Program-made: the position numbers and the translations under genes
Part shown: positions 19,017 through 28,658 of the stretch, one piece after another
Numbering within the stretch: the first letter of the stretch is position 1
Layout: every line of letters begins with the position of its first letter
The notes under the pieces: model-generated
Database searches by the model: none
Told to the model about the DNA's origin: nothing
What the model saw: the letters and a program-made list of their open reading frames with translations, nothing else
DNA from: Gracilaria vermiculophylla
Lineage: Eukaryota > Rhodophyta > Florideophyceae > Gracilariales > Gracilariaceae
Length of the DNA: 64,000 nucleotides
NCBI GenBank assembly: GCA_019155205.2
Contig: JAHNZQ020000016.1
Location: forward strand, 1,881,152 to 1,945,151
Direction of reading: 5' to 3'

Positions 19017-22000
19017 ATGACCTCATCTGTCAGTCTTTCCGAGTCGGAGCCCGAGAGCACCTCGCTGCAAAAATATGTCAAGCGTCTGGGAGGAAAGCGA
19101 GTTATTAGAAAGATCCTCATCGCCAACAATGGAATCGCCGCTGTCAAAGCAATTCGCTCCATCCGAAGGTGGTCCTACGAGACCTTCGGAAACGAGCGCA
19201 CCATTGAGTTTGTCTCTATGGCCACCCCGGAAGATGTAGCCGCCAACGCCGAATACGTCCGCATGGCCGACATGTGGACGTCCGTTCCAGGTGGCTCCAA
19301 TAACCACAACTTCGCTAATGTCGAGCTCATTTGTGACCTTGCGCATCGTTTCGATTGCGACGCCGTCTGGGCTGGCTGGGGACATGCCTCGGAGAATCCC
19401 AATTTGCCTGCCAGGCTGTCGCAGCTTGGCATAACATTCCTGGGCCCAAATCCGAAGAGCATGCACGCTTTGGGTGACAAGATTGCCAGCACGATTATTG
19501 CCCAGTCTGCTCAGGTGCCAACCGTTGCCTGGTCGGGTCGCGGACTCACTGTCAATTACAAGAATGATGGCGGAGTGCCTGATGCCGTCTACCAAAAGGC
19601 GTGCGTGCTGTCGGCAGAGCACGTGAAGAGAGCGGCAGAAGAATGCGGCTATCCGCTTGTTGTCAAGGCGTCCGAGGGCGGTGGCGGAAAGGGCATTCGC
19701 GTTGTCTTCGAAGAAGCCACCATATGCACTGCTTATCGCCAAGTTGCCAGTGAAGTTCCGGGCTCTCCAATTTTCCTCATGCGCCTAGTGCAGGATGCCC
19801 GTCATTTGGAAGTTCAGATCGTCGCTGATGAATATGGCGATGCTCTCGCTCTCTACGGAAGGGACTGTTCGGTTCAAAGAAGACATCAGAAGATCATTGA
19901 AGAAGGACCAGTGGTCGCTGCCCCACCACATGTTTGGAAGGGCCTGGAGAAAGCTGCTGTGGCTCTTGCGAAGGAGGTGGGTTACGTCGGTGCAGGAACA
20001 GTAGAATATCTGTATAAGGGTGACAAGAGTGGCGGCGAGTTTTATTTTCTCGAGTTGAACCCCCGACTGCAAGTAGAGCATCCCGTTACAGAGTGGATTA
20101 CAGGTGTGAATTTACCTGCGCTCCAACTTCATATTGGAATGGGCATTCCCCTGAGAAATGTGGCGACAATTCGCAAGTTCCTGCGTCTTCCGGACGGCCC
20201 TGCAAGCGATGAATATGAGCATGTAACATCGCCGCTCGCGGCTTTGTCTACACCTCCACGGCAACCTGAAAACGGAACTCTGGAGGTTTACATTTCCGTA
20301 GATGACCCCGAACCACTGAATTTATCCCCTATGCCGCCTCACGGTCACGTAATTGCGTGCAGAGTCACTGCGGAGAACCCTGACGAAGGGTTTCAGCCAA
20401 CTTCGGGTGGCATCCAAGAACTGACATTCAGGAACACCCCGAATGTGTGGGGTTATTTCAGTGTCGGTGCATCAGGTGGTGTTCATGAATTTGCCGATTC
20501 CCAGTTTGGTCATTTATTCGCGTGGGGAGAAACAAGAGAATCTTCGAGGAGATCGCTTGTGTTGGCGTTAAAAGAACTTTCAATCCGTGGCGATATTCGG
20601 ACAACAGTAGAATATCTGATCAAGCTTTTGGAGATGAAAGCGTTCCGTGAAAACCATATTACGACTGCATGGCTCGATAGTCTGATTGCGGAGAAAGTTG
20701 CGGCAGAAAAGCCCCCTACAGACCTGGCAGTCATTATTGGCGCTGTGTGTCGAGCGCATGTGCAGTTCACCGATCGCGCGGAGCTATTTAAAAAGTGCCT
20801 TGAACGCGGACAGCTGCCACCACTTGACAGATCTCTGGTCGATTTTCCGGTGGAACTTATATACGACGATGTGAAGTACTGCTTTAAAGTAACACGTGCA
20901 GACGTTTCAACTTTCAGAGTGCGACTGGCAAGTGATGACTCAGGCAAGGACTCGATGAAGAGCGTTCTCGCGGAACTTCGTACTCTCGCTGATGGTGCAA
21001 AACTCGTCGTCGTAAACGGCCGATCTCATGTCTGTTATTTGCGAGAAGATCCGGCTGGCCTTCGGCTATCTATTGATGGTAAGACATGTCTATTTCCGAA
21101 AGAGTACGACCCTACACGTCTCACGTCATCGGTGAGTGGAAAACTAGTTCGATATCTTGTACAGAACGATGAGCGTGTTGTTGTCGGCCAACCGTATGTT
21201 GAGCTGGAGGTCATGAAAATGTACCTGACTTTGTCTGCACCTGAAGCTGGAAGAATCACACTCGTGAGCACTGAAGGGACGTCTGTTGATGTTGGCGAAG
21301 TGATCGCTACATTGGATTTAGATGATCCGAGTAAGGTTCGGCGGGCGGAGAAGTTTCTCGGGAGTCTGCCCGATTTCAATGATCCGCAGGCAATGGGGTT
21401 CCAGCCTCATCAACAATTCTTTGCTGCAGAGAAACAAATGCGACTTCTTTTACGAGGGTTTGACGCAAAAAAGGACTCAATGATGGATTTCATCAATGCC
21501 ATCGACGATGCGAGAATCTGTGCGGGGGAAATCAGACAAACACTTTCTTCCCTTTCCGGAAGGATTTCCCCTGATTTACACAGGAACATCGAGTCAGGAT
21601 TGCAAACGATGTTACGGAATGTTGGTATCGAAGATAAGCACGGTATTGGGAGGGGAGAAAAGATAAAGGGGTGCTTCTCGAATATCAACAGCACGCAAGC
21701 GAAACAGAAGTGGGTGAACCAGACAAAAGTGGTTGCTTATGCAGTTTCCCAGATTCTCACACACTGTCGAGATGTGCCAGAAGCCTCGGAGCTCGTAAAA
21801 ACGGCCTCAAAGTATTCCAGTGGAAGCATTCTCGCCTCGTCCATTGCCAGTTTGCTTGATGAGTATCTTACTATCGAGAAAAACTTTGCTCGAAGGACAG
21901 GGGGTTCGGCTGACGCATTGTTTGCTCTCCGAAACGGAAATAAGAAGGATTTGTCCGCGGTCGTTGATATTGCAGTGTCACATATTTGTCTCAGAGAAAA

Positions 22001-25000
22001 GAACACATCATTGATTAACTTCCTTGAAGTGCTGTCTAGGCCCGCGTTATCTGCAGTACTGTCGGAAGAAAATGTACAAACAGCAGAGTTCAAAGCTCAA
22101 CTACATCAACTCAGTCAGCTGTATGCACCAGAGTATTCTGATATCGCTCTTCGTGCTAGAATAATGATTGCTGATTTGCGGCTACCCCACTTTCATCAGC
22201 GCAAGACGATGATCGAGAATATGTTGGAAGCAATAGTACGTGCACCTTCGGATCGAAAAGAGGAAAAAATCCAAGAACTTGTAAGGCTAAGCGAATCAAT
22301 ACTCGACGTATTGATGCCGTTTATCATACCTTCCGAACCTTCTGTTGTTTCGTCTGCAGTTCGAAGCGTTGCCACTCAGGTATACTTGCTACGATCGTAT
22401 CGCGCCTACGATGTGAATAATTTGAAGGTTTTTTGTTCAGAAAGTCCTCATACGAACACAACTCTCAAAGCTGAGTGGCGATTCAGGTTCTTGAAGCGGG
22501 AAGATAGTGGACCATCTGTTGTCTCAATGAACGGCATCAGAAAACCTCGTGCCCCTGTTTCTAGGGGAATGAAATCTTTCGATTCCGCTGACAATCTTTC
22601 CCAAGCCGTCGGCGGTGCCTCCACCGAGTTTGACGATGAGCCATTCCGTGATGGGAAGCTTGCTGCTTTTCATGATTGGACGTCGATGGAAGCGGAATAT
22701 GATTCTATTCTAGAGAATTATGTTCGAGAACAGACGTCATCTCTTGTTAGGAATGTGAATGTGTTGACAATACTTCTGCGATGGGACTCTAGCGCACCTC
22801 CGGTTGCCGGAAATTGCGAGATAGACCCCCAAAACTCACTAGATGCTAAGCAGGGCTTCGACGCTGAACGAGACCCGTTTCTAACTGAAAACCTAGTCAG
22901 CAAGTCACTTTCTGGGTTTTGTCGTGGAAAGCCTTCTAGAATGAATCTTGCTGTGAAAGCGGGAATCAAAGCTGTGACATTTATTGTTATTCCCGGTTCC
23001 GCAAGCGAATCTCTGACATATCCAGGATTCTTCACTCTCAGAGTCAGGGATAAGTTTGAGGAAGATCCTATCTACCGTCACATTGATCCACCCATGGCAT
23101 TTCAGTTAGAATTGTCTCGGTTATCAAATTTCGCGATATCCAGGTTTGGATACCCGAATCGCTCGATACATGTGTTCTTCGCCCAAGACAAATCATTGAC
23201 TCGCAAAAAGAAGAGCTTAGATTTGACATATTCAGCGAAGAAGCCACCAAGTGGTGACACCCAAGGATCAGATCCGAACAAAATCGTCTCGGACGAGAAA
23301 CTCTTGTCTGAAGCACCTAAAGCATCGAATGTCGCACTACCAACATCAAAGGAAAAGGAGCCCGCGCCACCGGTTTCCAAGCTTAAGAAACAAGACAGTC
23401 GGTTACAGCGAGACGTGGATGCACGTTTCTTTGTGAGGGCTGTTATTCGCCAAGCAGATGTGTTCTCGGGCTCCAATGATGGGACGATCGTGACTATGCC
23501 GGAAGCAGAAAGGACATTTATAGAAGCCTTAGATGCTGTCGAAATGGCGAATTGCGACAGGCGGTTCCGGAGAACTGATTTCAACCACATCTTCCTGAAT
23601 ATTGTACCATCAGTTGAAATCGACATTGAGGATGTCGAGGCAATCTGCCGGCGCATGTTCCAAAGATATGCCAATCGGTGCTGGAGTCTGCGAGTTTTTG
23701 CAGTGGAAATCAGAGTACCGGCAGTTGTCGTCGCAAAAGACTCGTCCGCCTCAATAATACCACTACGTTTCCTGTTATTCAATCCTACGGGTCATGTTTT
23801 GCGTGTCGAAAGCTATGTTGAAACAGTCGATCCGAACACAGGTGAAGAAAGATTTGTTACGGTTTCAAACGATAGCCCAGGTTCCTTACACGGCTCTCTT
23901 GTTTCTGAACCGTACCCTATTATGGATCGTATTCAGCGGAAGCGAGTAGTTGCGCAAGCAATGGAAACAACCTATGTCTACGACTTTGTGCACATATTTA
24001 CGAAGCAGCTTCATCAAACATGGAGAAGATATTCAGAAGATAGACTTCTCGGTGGGTTCCATCGTCATAAGATGCCAACAGAGTTGATCGAGGCAACGGA
24101 ATTAATCCTTTTTAATGATTCATCCACAAGAACTGGACCGAAACTTGTCGAAACAACAAGGAAACCTGGTCAAAACGATATAGGAATGGTGGCATGGATA
24201 TGGCTCCTCCGCACGCCTGAATATCCTGATGGCCGGCAAGTCATTGTAATAGCCAACGATATTACATTCCGCAGCGGCTCTTTTGGGCCGGAGGAAGACA
24301 CTCTTTTCTGTGCTGCATCAAAGATTGCCAGGGAGCGAGGAATACCTCGCATATACCTCGCAGCAAATTCTGGTGCGAGAATCGGGGTTGCAGATGAGGT
24401 AAGAGACAAGCTTCACGTTGACTGGGTTGACCCATCGACTCCATCCAAGGGATTCCGATGTTTAACAGTAAAGGAATCAGATCTTCAAGAGCTTGGTCAA
24501 GGGATCAAGACGGGTAAGACGATTGGAAGCGATATGCGTGAATTGACAGATGTTATTGGAATGGAGCACGGAATCGGGGTAGAAAACTTAATGGGATCCG
24601 GGCTGATTGCCGGTGAGACTTCACGTGCATATGAGGAAACATTCACCCTCAGCTATGTATCTTCCCGTTCCGTTGGGATTGGTGCATACCTGGTTCGTCT
24701 TGGTCAGAGAGTTATTCAAAAGAAGTCAGCCGCTCCAATAATATTGACCGGGTATTCTGCGCTTAATAAGGTGCTTGGTCACGACGTATACATCAGCAAT
24801 GAACAACTCGGTGGGGCAAAAGTCATGTACCCGAACGGGATCACACATACTGTGGTTGACGATGATGTTCAAGGTGTGGACGCGGTTCTCAGATGGTTGA
24901 GTTACATTGCTAAGATCAAGGGCGAAAAACTTCCAATCGTGGAATCGAGAGACCCCGTCTCCCGGGCCATCTTGTCTGGGCCACCTGCAAATGGTCAAGC

Positions 25001-26399
25001 TTATGACCCAAGGTTAAAGCTCATCGCAGGAGAAGTCGATGACGCGGGTGATGACAGAAAGTTTCTTGGCGGAATGTTTGATAAGGACTCCTGGGAAGAG
25101 TATCTTAGTGGATGGGCCAAAACAGTCATTATCGGAAGGGCTCGTCTCGGCGGGGTTCCTGCTGGTGTTGTGGCTGTCGAAACAAGGTCTGTGGAACGAA
25201 TCACACCAGCAGATCCTGCAAGTCCAGACACTCGAGAGGATGTAGTAACTCAGGCGGGGCAAGTTTGGTATCCCGACTCGGCTGCAAAAACTGCTCAAGC
25301 AATCAAGGATTTCGACCGAGAAGGCCTTCCGCTCTTCATTCTTGCAAATTGGCGAGGGTTTTCTGGTGGCATGCGTGATATGTTCGATGAGATCCTGAAG
25401 TCCGGGTCTTTGATTGTAGATGTTCTTCGATGTTATCAACAACCAGTGTTCGTATACCTCCCCCCCAGGGCAGAGCTAAGAGGCGGTGCTTGGGTTGTCT
25501 TGGACACACTCATCAATCCAGAGATGATTGAAATGTATGCAGATCCGACTTCACGAGGAGGAGTTTTGGAGCCAGAAGGAACTGTGGATGTCAAATATCG
25601 ACGCCGACATTTGATCAAGACCATGCATCAATTGGATCCCAAACTCAGAGAGCTTGACGAAGAGCTTCGTGGCACTAATCAAGCAGGGGTGATTTTAAGT
25701 GACGAGAAGAAGCAATCAATCCATGATGCAATCTATGCTCGAGAAGTTGAGATACTTCCAGTTTATAGAAGCATTGCAACATCTTTCTGCGATCTCCATG
25801 ACACACCGGGACGATTAATCTCAAAGGGTGCCGTCAGAAGAATAATTAATTGGCAAGAGGCACGATCCTTCTTTTATTGGCGTTTGCAGCGCCGGCTTGC
25901 GGAGGAAAGGGTGAGAAAGAAGGTCCTTGAGGCAGACCCTAATATGAGTGCTGACAAGATCTCTAGTCTGTTAAGAAAATGGTGTGCTGAGTATCGAATG
26001 GAAGCTGGGACCAGCAGGCATAGCACTGCAAATGGATCCATGGACTTCGATGATAGAAAAGAGCAACCCAGTCAAGGTTCATTCGAGCAAGATGATAGTT
26101 GGGTTTTTCATTGGCTTGAAGTTGAAGAGGATACCATCACTAAGAAAATTGACAAAATAAGAACATCCAGAATAGCTGCAGATGTCACGCGGTGCTCGAA
26201 GGATTCGAAGGAAGGGTTTGTTGACGGTATTGAAGCTGCTTTACGAAGTTGCAAAACAAAATCTGAGAGAGCGCAAATGGTCGCCGCGATTCAAGAAAAG
26301 ATAAGTTTGGTGAATTCAACAAGATCTCCTTCATTATCATCTTTTGGGATATTCAGTAAACTTGGGAAGTTCGGTTGGGACAGAGATACGGATAATTAA
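19017..26399 (+). CDS. ACC1: Acetyl-CoA carboxylase, eukaryotic multidomain (cytosolic type)
   Basis: Converts acetyl-CoA to malonyl-CoA with ATP and bicarbonate, the committed step of fatty-acid synthesis and the source of malonyl-CoA for elongation. One 2,460-residue frame without introns. Biotin carboxylase begins near residue 22 (KILIANNGIAAVKAIRS) with the ATP-grasp glycine loop KASEGGGGKGIRV (about 217-229) and ELNPRLQVEHPVTEW. The biotin carrier domain has EVMKM with biotinyl Lys734. A long central region follows, with a polar low-complexity insert (about 1395-1460). The carboxyltransferase (about 1640-2300) carries GMVAWIWLLRTPEYPDG, AANSGARIG and LGGAKVMYPNG. The biotin carboxylase domain starts almost at the N-terminus, so there is no room for a plastid transit peptide and a cytosolic isoform is likely. 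Slightly longer than yeast or animal enzymes. Confidence 0.97.
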   Translation: MTSSVSLSESEPESTSLQKYVKRLGGKRVIRKILIANNGIAAVKAIRSIRRWSYETFGNERTIEFVSMATPEDVAANAEYVRMADMWTSVPGGSNNHNFANVELICDLAHRFDCDAVWAGWGHASENPNLPARLSQLGITFLGPNPKSMHALGDKIASTIIAQSAQVPTVAWSGRGLTVNYKNDGGVPDAVYQKACVLSAEHVKRAAEECGYPLVVKASEGGGGKGIRVVFEEATICTAYRQVASEVPGSPIFLMRLVQDARHLEVQIVADEYGDALALYGRDCSVQRRHQKIIEEGPVVAAPPHVWKGLEKAAVALAKEVGYVGAGTVEYLYKGDKSGGEFYFLELNPRLQVEHPVTEWITGVNLPALQLHIGMGIPLRNVATIRKFLRLPDGPASDEYEHVTSPLAALSTPPRQPENGTLEVYISVDDPEPLNLSPMPPHGHVIACRVTAENPDEGFQPTSGGIQELTFRNTPNVWGYFSVGASGGVHEFADSQFGHLFAWGETRESSRRSLVLALKELSIRGDIRTTVEYLIKLLEMKAFRENHITTAWLDSLIAEKVAAEKPPTDLAVIIGAVCRAHVQFTDRAELFKKCLERGQLPPLDRSLVDFPVELIYDDVKYCFKVTRADVSTFRVRLASDDSGKDSMKSVLAELRTLADGAKLVVVNGRSHVCYLREDPAGLRLSIDGKTCLFPKEYDPTRLTSSVSGKLVRYLVQNDERVVVGQPYVELEVMKMYLTLSAPEAGRITLVSTEGTSVDVGEVIATLDLDDPSKVRRAEKFLGSLPDFNDPQAMGFQPHQQFFAAEKQMRLLLRGFDAKKDSMMDFINAIDDARICAGEIRQTLSSLSGRISPDLHRNIESGLQTMLRNVGIEDKHGIGRGEKIKGCFSNINSTQAKQKWVNQTKVVAYAVSQILTHCRDVPEASELVKTASKYSSGSILASSIASLLDEYLTIEKNFARRTGGSADALFALRNGNKKDLSAVVDIAVSHICLREKNTSLINFLEVLSRPALSAVLSEENVQTAEFKAQLHQLSQLYAPEYSDIALRARIMIADLRLPHFHQRKTMIENMLEAIVRAPSDRKEEKIQELVRLSESILDVLMPFIIPSEPSVVSSAVRSVATQVYLLRSYRAYDVNNLKVFCSESPHTNTTLKAEWRFRFLKREDSGPSVVSMNGIRKPRAPVSRGMKSFDSADNLSQAVGGASTEFDDEPFRDGKLAAFHDWTSMEAEYDSILENYVREQTSSLVRNVNVLTILLRWDSSAPPVAGNCEIDPQNSLDAKQGFDAERDPFLTENLVSKSLSGFCRGKPSRMNLAVKAGIKAVTFIVIPGSASESLTYPGFFTLRVRDKFEEDPIYRHIDPPMAFQLELSRLSNFAISRFGYPNRSIHVFFAQDKSLTRKKKSLDLTYSAKKPPSGDTQGSDPNKIVSDEKLLSEAPKASNVALPTSKEKEPAPPVSKLKKQDSRLQRDVDARFFVRAVIRQADVFSGSNDGTIVTMPEAERTFIEALDAVEMANCDRRFRRTDFNHIFLNIVPSVEIDIEDVEAICRRMFQRYANRCWSLRVFAVEIRVPAVVVAKDSSASIIPLRFLLFNPTGHVLRVESYVETVDPNTGEERFVTVSNDSPGSLHGSLVSEPYPIMDRIQRKRVVAQAMETTYVYDFVHIFTKQLHQTWRRYSEDRLLGGFHRHKMPTELIEATELILFNDSSTRTGPKLVETTRKPGQNDIGMVAWIWLLRTPEYPDGRQVIVIANDITFRSGSFGPEEDTLFCAASKIARERGIPRIYLAANSGARIGVADEVRDKLHVDWVDPSTPSKGFRCLTVKESDLQELGQGIKTGKTIGSDMRELTDVIGMEHGIGVENLMGSGLIAGETSRAYEETFTLSYVSSRSVGIGAYLVRLGQRVIQKKSAAPIILTGYSALNKVLGHDVYISNEQLGGAKVMYPNGITHTVVDDDVQGVDAVLRWLSYIAKIKGEKLPIVESRDPVSRAILSGPPANGQAYDPRLKLIAGEVDDAGDDRKFLGGMFDKDSWEEYLSGWAKTVIIGRARLGGVPAGVVAVETRSVERITPADPASPDTREDVVTQAGQVWYPDSAAKTAQAIKDFDREGLPLFILANWRGFSGGMRDMFDEILKSGSLIVDVLRCYQQPVFVYLPPRAELRGGAWVVLDTLINPEMIEMYADPTSRGGVLEPEGTVDVKYRRRHLIKTMHQLDPKLRELDEELRGTNQAGVILSDEKKQSIHDAIYAREVEILPVYRSIATSFCDLHDTPGRLISKGAVRRIINWQEARSFFYWRLQRRLAEERVRKKVLEADPNMSADKISSLLRKWCAEYRMEAGTSRHSTANGSMDFDDRKEQPSQGSFEQDDSWVFHWLEVEEDTITKKIDKIRTSRIAADVTRCSKDSKEGFVDGIEAALRSCKTKSERAQMVAAIQEKISLVNSTRSPSLSSFGIFSKLGKFGWDRDTDN

Positions 26400-27448
26400 T
26401 CTGACGACAGAACAGAACAGGACAGAACAGACGTCATGATCAGGATTGAAGTATATGAAGGCATCATATGCTTAGAAATCAAAACCAAGCTATATATTCA
26501 AGAAATTCACATATGTGGGCCTCTTTCAAATTTCATGAGATGTCCGAAACTTGGTAGAAGAGAACCCGCGCTCCATTTACGGCCCTTGATGATACGGGAG
26601 ATGTGAATGATCGGATTCCTCGTGATTTCAAGGTTCGAGGTGAGGCGAAACATGACTCGTCCCGAACAAAAAGAGGCTGGCTCTGCCGAAGTTTCTCGTA
26701 CCATCAGAATCGCTCTTTGATCATGATTATATTTTGATTTGAATCAGAAGATTCTCCATGACATCCGTTGGTGATTGTGGTGCTCAGCCCCAGTCTGGGC
26801 TTGCAACCAGACAAGGTTCTTGTTTTTTGCTTTGACCCATGCGCTCTTGATTCTCTTGAGATAAGGAGGATATGGTGAGTGTTTTCAAGCTCTTTCATGG
26901 ATTATATCGCATGGTTGTTGATACTTTGCTCTTCCACAAACAATGACGAAAAAGTAACAAGACTCATGTGCTGCAAACCTTGTTCCAACTTTCATTTTCA
27001 GTAGGGTTATCAATCATATTATCAGGCTTGCAATTTTGGGTGGCCTCCGTTTCACTAAACAGTATGTGTAAAGAGCTAACTGCGTATCATTACGCTTCGT
27101 AATGTATGCATTGTAAATGCTTAATAAGTGTATCACATCATATTATGCTCATGTTTTTCGCAAAAAAATACCTCTGTGCGTTGCGGAGATCACGCTGAGA
27201 ACCTCAACCGCTTGTACGTTAGTGGTCAATGTGAACCGATTCGAAAAATTGCGGAACACCGTAGTCTCGTAAGAAACAAGTTCGTACCACTGTCTGCATT
27301 AGTGGCAAGGCTAAGATGCAAATGTAATGTGGACATGGATTTGAGAATCTGTGTCACCTCGGGGACCAGAGTTTGACCGTAGCTGGGGAGAAACCCCCGA
27401 AGTTACCGATTTTGTCTGGAACACAAAAACATCAGAACAAGAGCCAAA
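26400..27448. other. Intergenic region ACC / fructosamine kinase
   Basis: Just after the ACC stop is a short GAACAG/GACAGAACA repeat (about 26407-26430). The remaining kilobase is AT-leaning and holds no frame that I can support. The last part must contain the promoter of the fructosamine kinase gene; no TATA box stands out. Confidence 0.5.
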
Positions 27449-28513
27449 ATGAAAAATATGAGTGCAGGCATCGCACGACCTTTAAGACTGCCCTCCCGGC
27501 ATGGGGTGGCCTTTGCAGCTTCGTCATTCATCCTTCCTGCCAAGAAACAGGGCTTGAACATTTGCAGTGCAAAAGTTGCGCGCGTTGCAACGCGAGGACG
27601 TTCTCGGATCATGGCGACTATCGCGACTGATGAACTTTCGGAAGTGATATGCAACAAATTGCAGTTAGGAAACGTGACATCCATGACACGAGCGGGATCA
27701 TCCGGTTGGGCCGTCATGCACCTGATAACAACGGACAAGGGAAAGCGATTGTTTGCGAAGGTGAGTCGAGAGGACGTGGAAATGTTTGAGGGAGAACAGG
27801 AAAGTCTTTCTGCAATGTTCAACACCCACACGATTCGAGTGCCAGAAACATATGGCTGTGGCCGTCTCAAGGCCATTAAAGGCTCCTTCATCATCATGGA
27901 GGCTCTTGACTTGTATTCGATCTACGACCAAGCCCAGCTTGGGGACAAATTAGCAAGAATGCATCTTGCGGAACCTACCGTCCCTGAAGCAAAGGCGGGC
28001 AAGTTTGGGTTCGTTGTGGACAACACAATAGGTCCAACCCCGCAACCGAACGGATGGATGGATGATTGGGTTGAGTTTTTCCGTGAAAGACGACTTCGGC
28101 ATCAGCTGATGCTCACAAATGATTCCAATCTAATAAGAAAGGGCAACGAGCTGTGCTCAAGACTGGATGAATTATTTGAAGATGTGAAGGGAACAATAAA
28201 ACCTAGCATTTTGCATGGTGATTTATGGTCGGGTAACGTCAATGGTGTTAGTGAAAGTCGCGAGCCTGTCATCTATGACCCCGCTTCTTATTATGGACAC
28301 CACGAGGCAGAGTTCGGAATGTCTTGGTGCATACAACTGACCTCGGTTTTCTGGGAGAATTACCGGAAGCATATTCCAGAGGCTCAAGGATTTAAAAGAC
28401 GGCTTAAATTGTATCAGTTGTATCATTATCTGAACCACTTCAATATCTTTGGTGGTAGTTACTATAACGTGTCGGAAGTGCTTATCGATCAGCTCTTAAA
28501 GGGAATAAAGTGA
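27449..28513 (+). CDS. Fructosamine / ketosamine 3-kinase, probably plastid-targeted
   Basis: Deglycation enzyme that phosphorylates fructosamine or ribulosamine adducts on proteins so that they decompose. 354 residues. The kinase fold (FN3K family, APH-like) starts near residue 60. Seen are the beta-strand lysine in GKRLFAKVSRED, the family stretch FVVDNTIGPTPQPN, the catalytic loop ILHGDLWSGN (Asp258) and the metal-binding YDPASYYGHHEAEFGM. The first 54 residues are Ser/Ala/Arg/Lys-rich with hardly any acids and precede an internal Met (MATIATDEL), which looks like an organelle transit peptide; plant homologues are chloroplast proteins. Ribulosamines form from Calvin-cycle pentose phosphates, which fits a plastid role (inference). 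It converges with the large vWA-like gene, with 145 bases between stop codons. Confidence 0.92.
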   Translation: MKNMSAGIARPLRLPSRHGVAFAASSFILPAKKQGLNICSAKVARVATRGRSRIMATIATDELSEVICNKLQLGNVTSMTRAGSSGWAVMHLITTDKGKRLFAKVSREDVEMFEGEQESLSAMFNTHTIRVPETYGCGRLKAIKGSFIIMEALDLYSIYDQAQLGDKLARMHLAEPTVPEAKAGKFGFVVDNTIGPTPQPNGWMDDWVEFFRERRLRHQLMLTNDSNLIRKGNELCSRLDELFEDVKGTIKPSILHGDLWSGNVNGVSESREPVIYDPASYYGHHEAEFGMSWCIQLTSVFWENYRKHIPEAQGFKRRLKLYQLYHYLNHFNIFGGSYYNVSEVLIDQLLKGIK

Positions 28514-28658
28514 CGGTTCATGTTGAACTGTCTTGCAACAATTCACTGGAATACTTAATTCCCGTTAGTTAGCAAACCAGATATCATTTCGACCGTGGTG
28601 GGCTGCGATCGTTGGGTTGGCTAACTATGTTTTTATTTGATTCTATCTGAGTAAGACC

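Noticed and set aside
18019..19020. 333-codon frame overlapping the ACC start
   Set aside because: Arg/Ser/Ala-rich without domains, overlaps the ACC start codon in another frame; it lies in the ACC leader.
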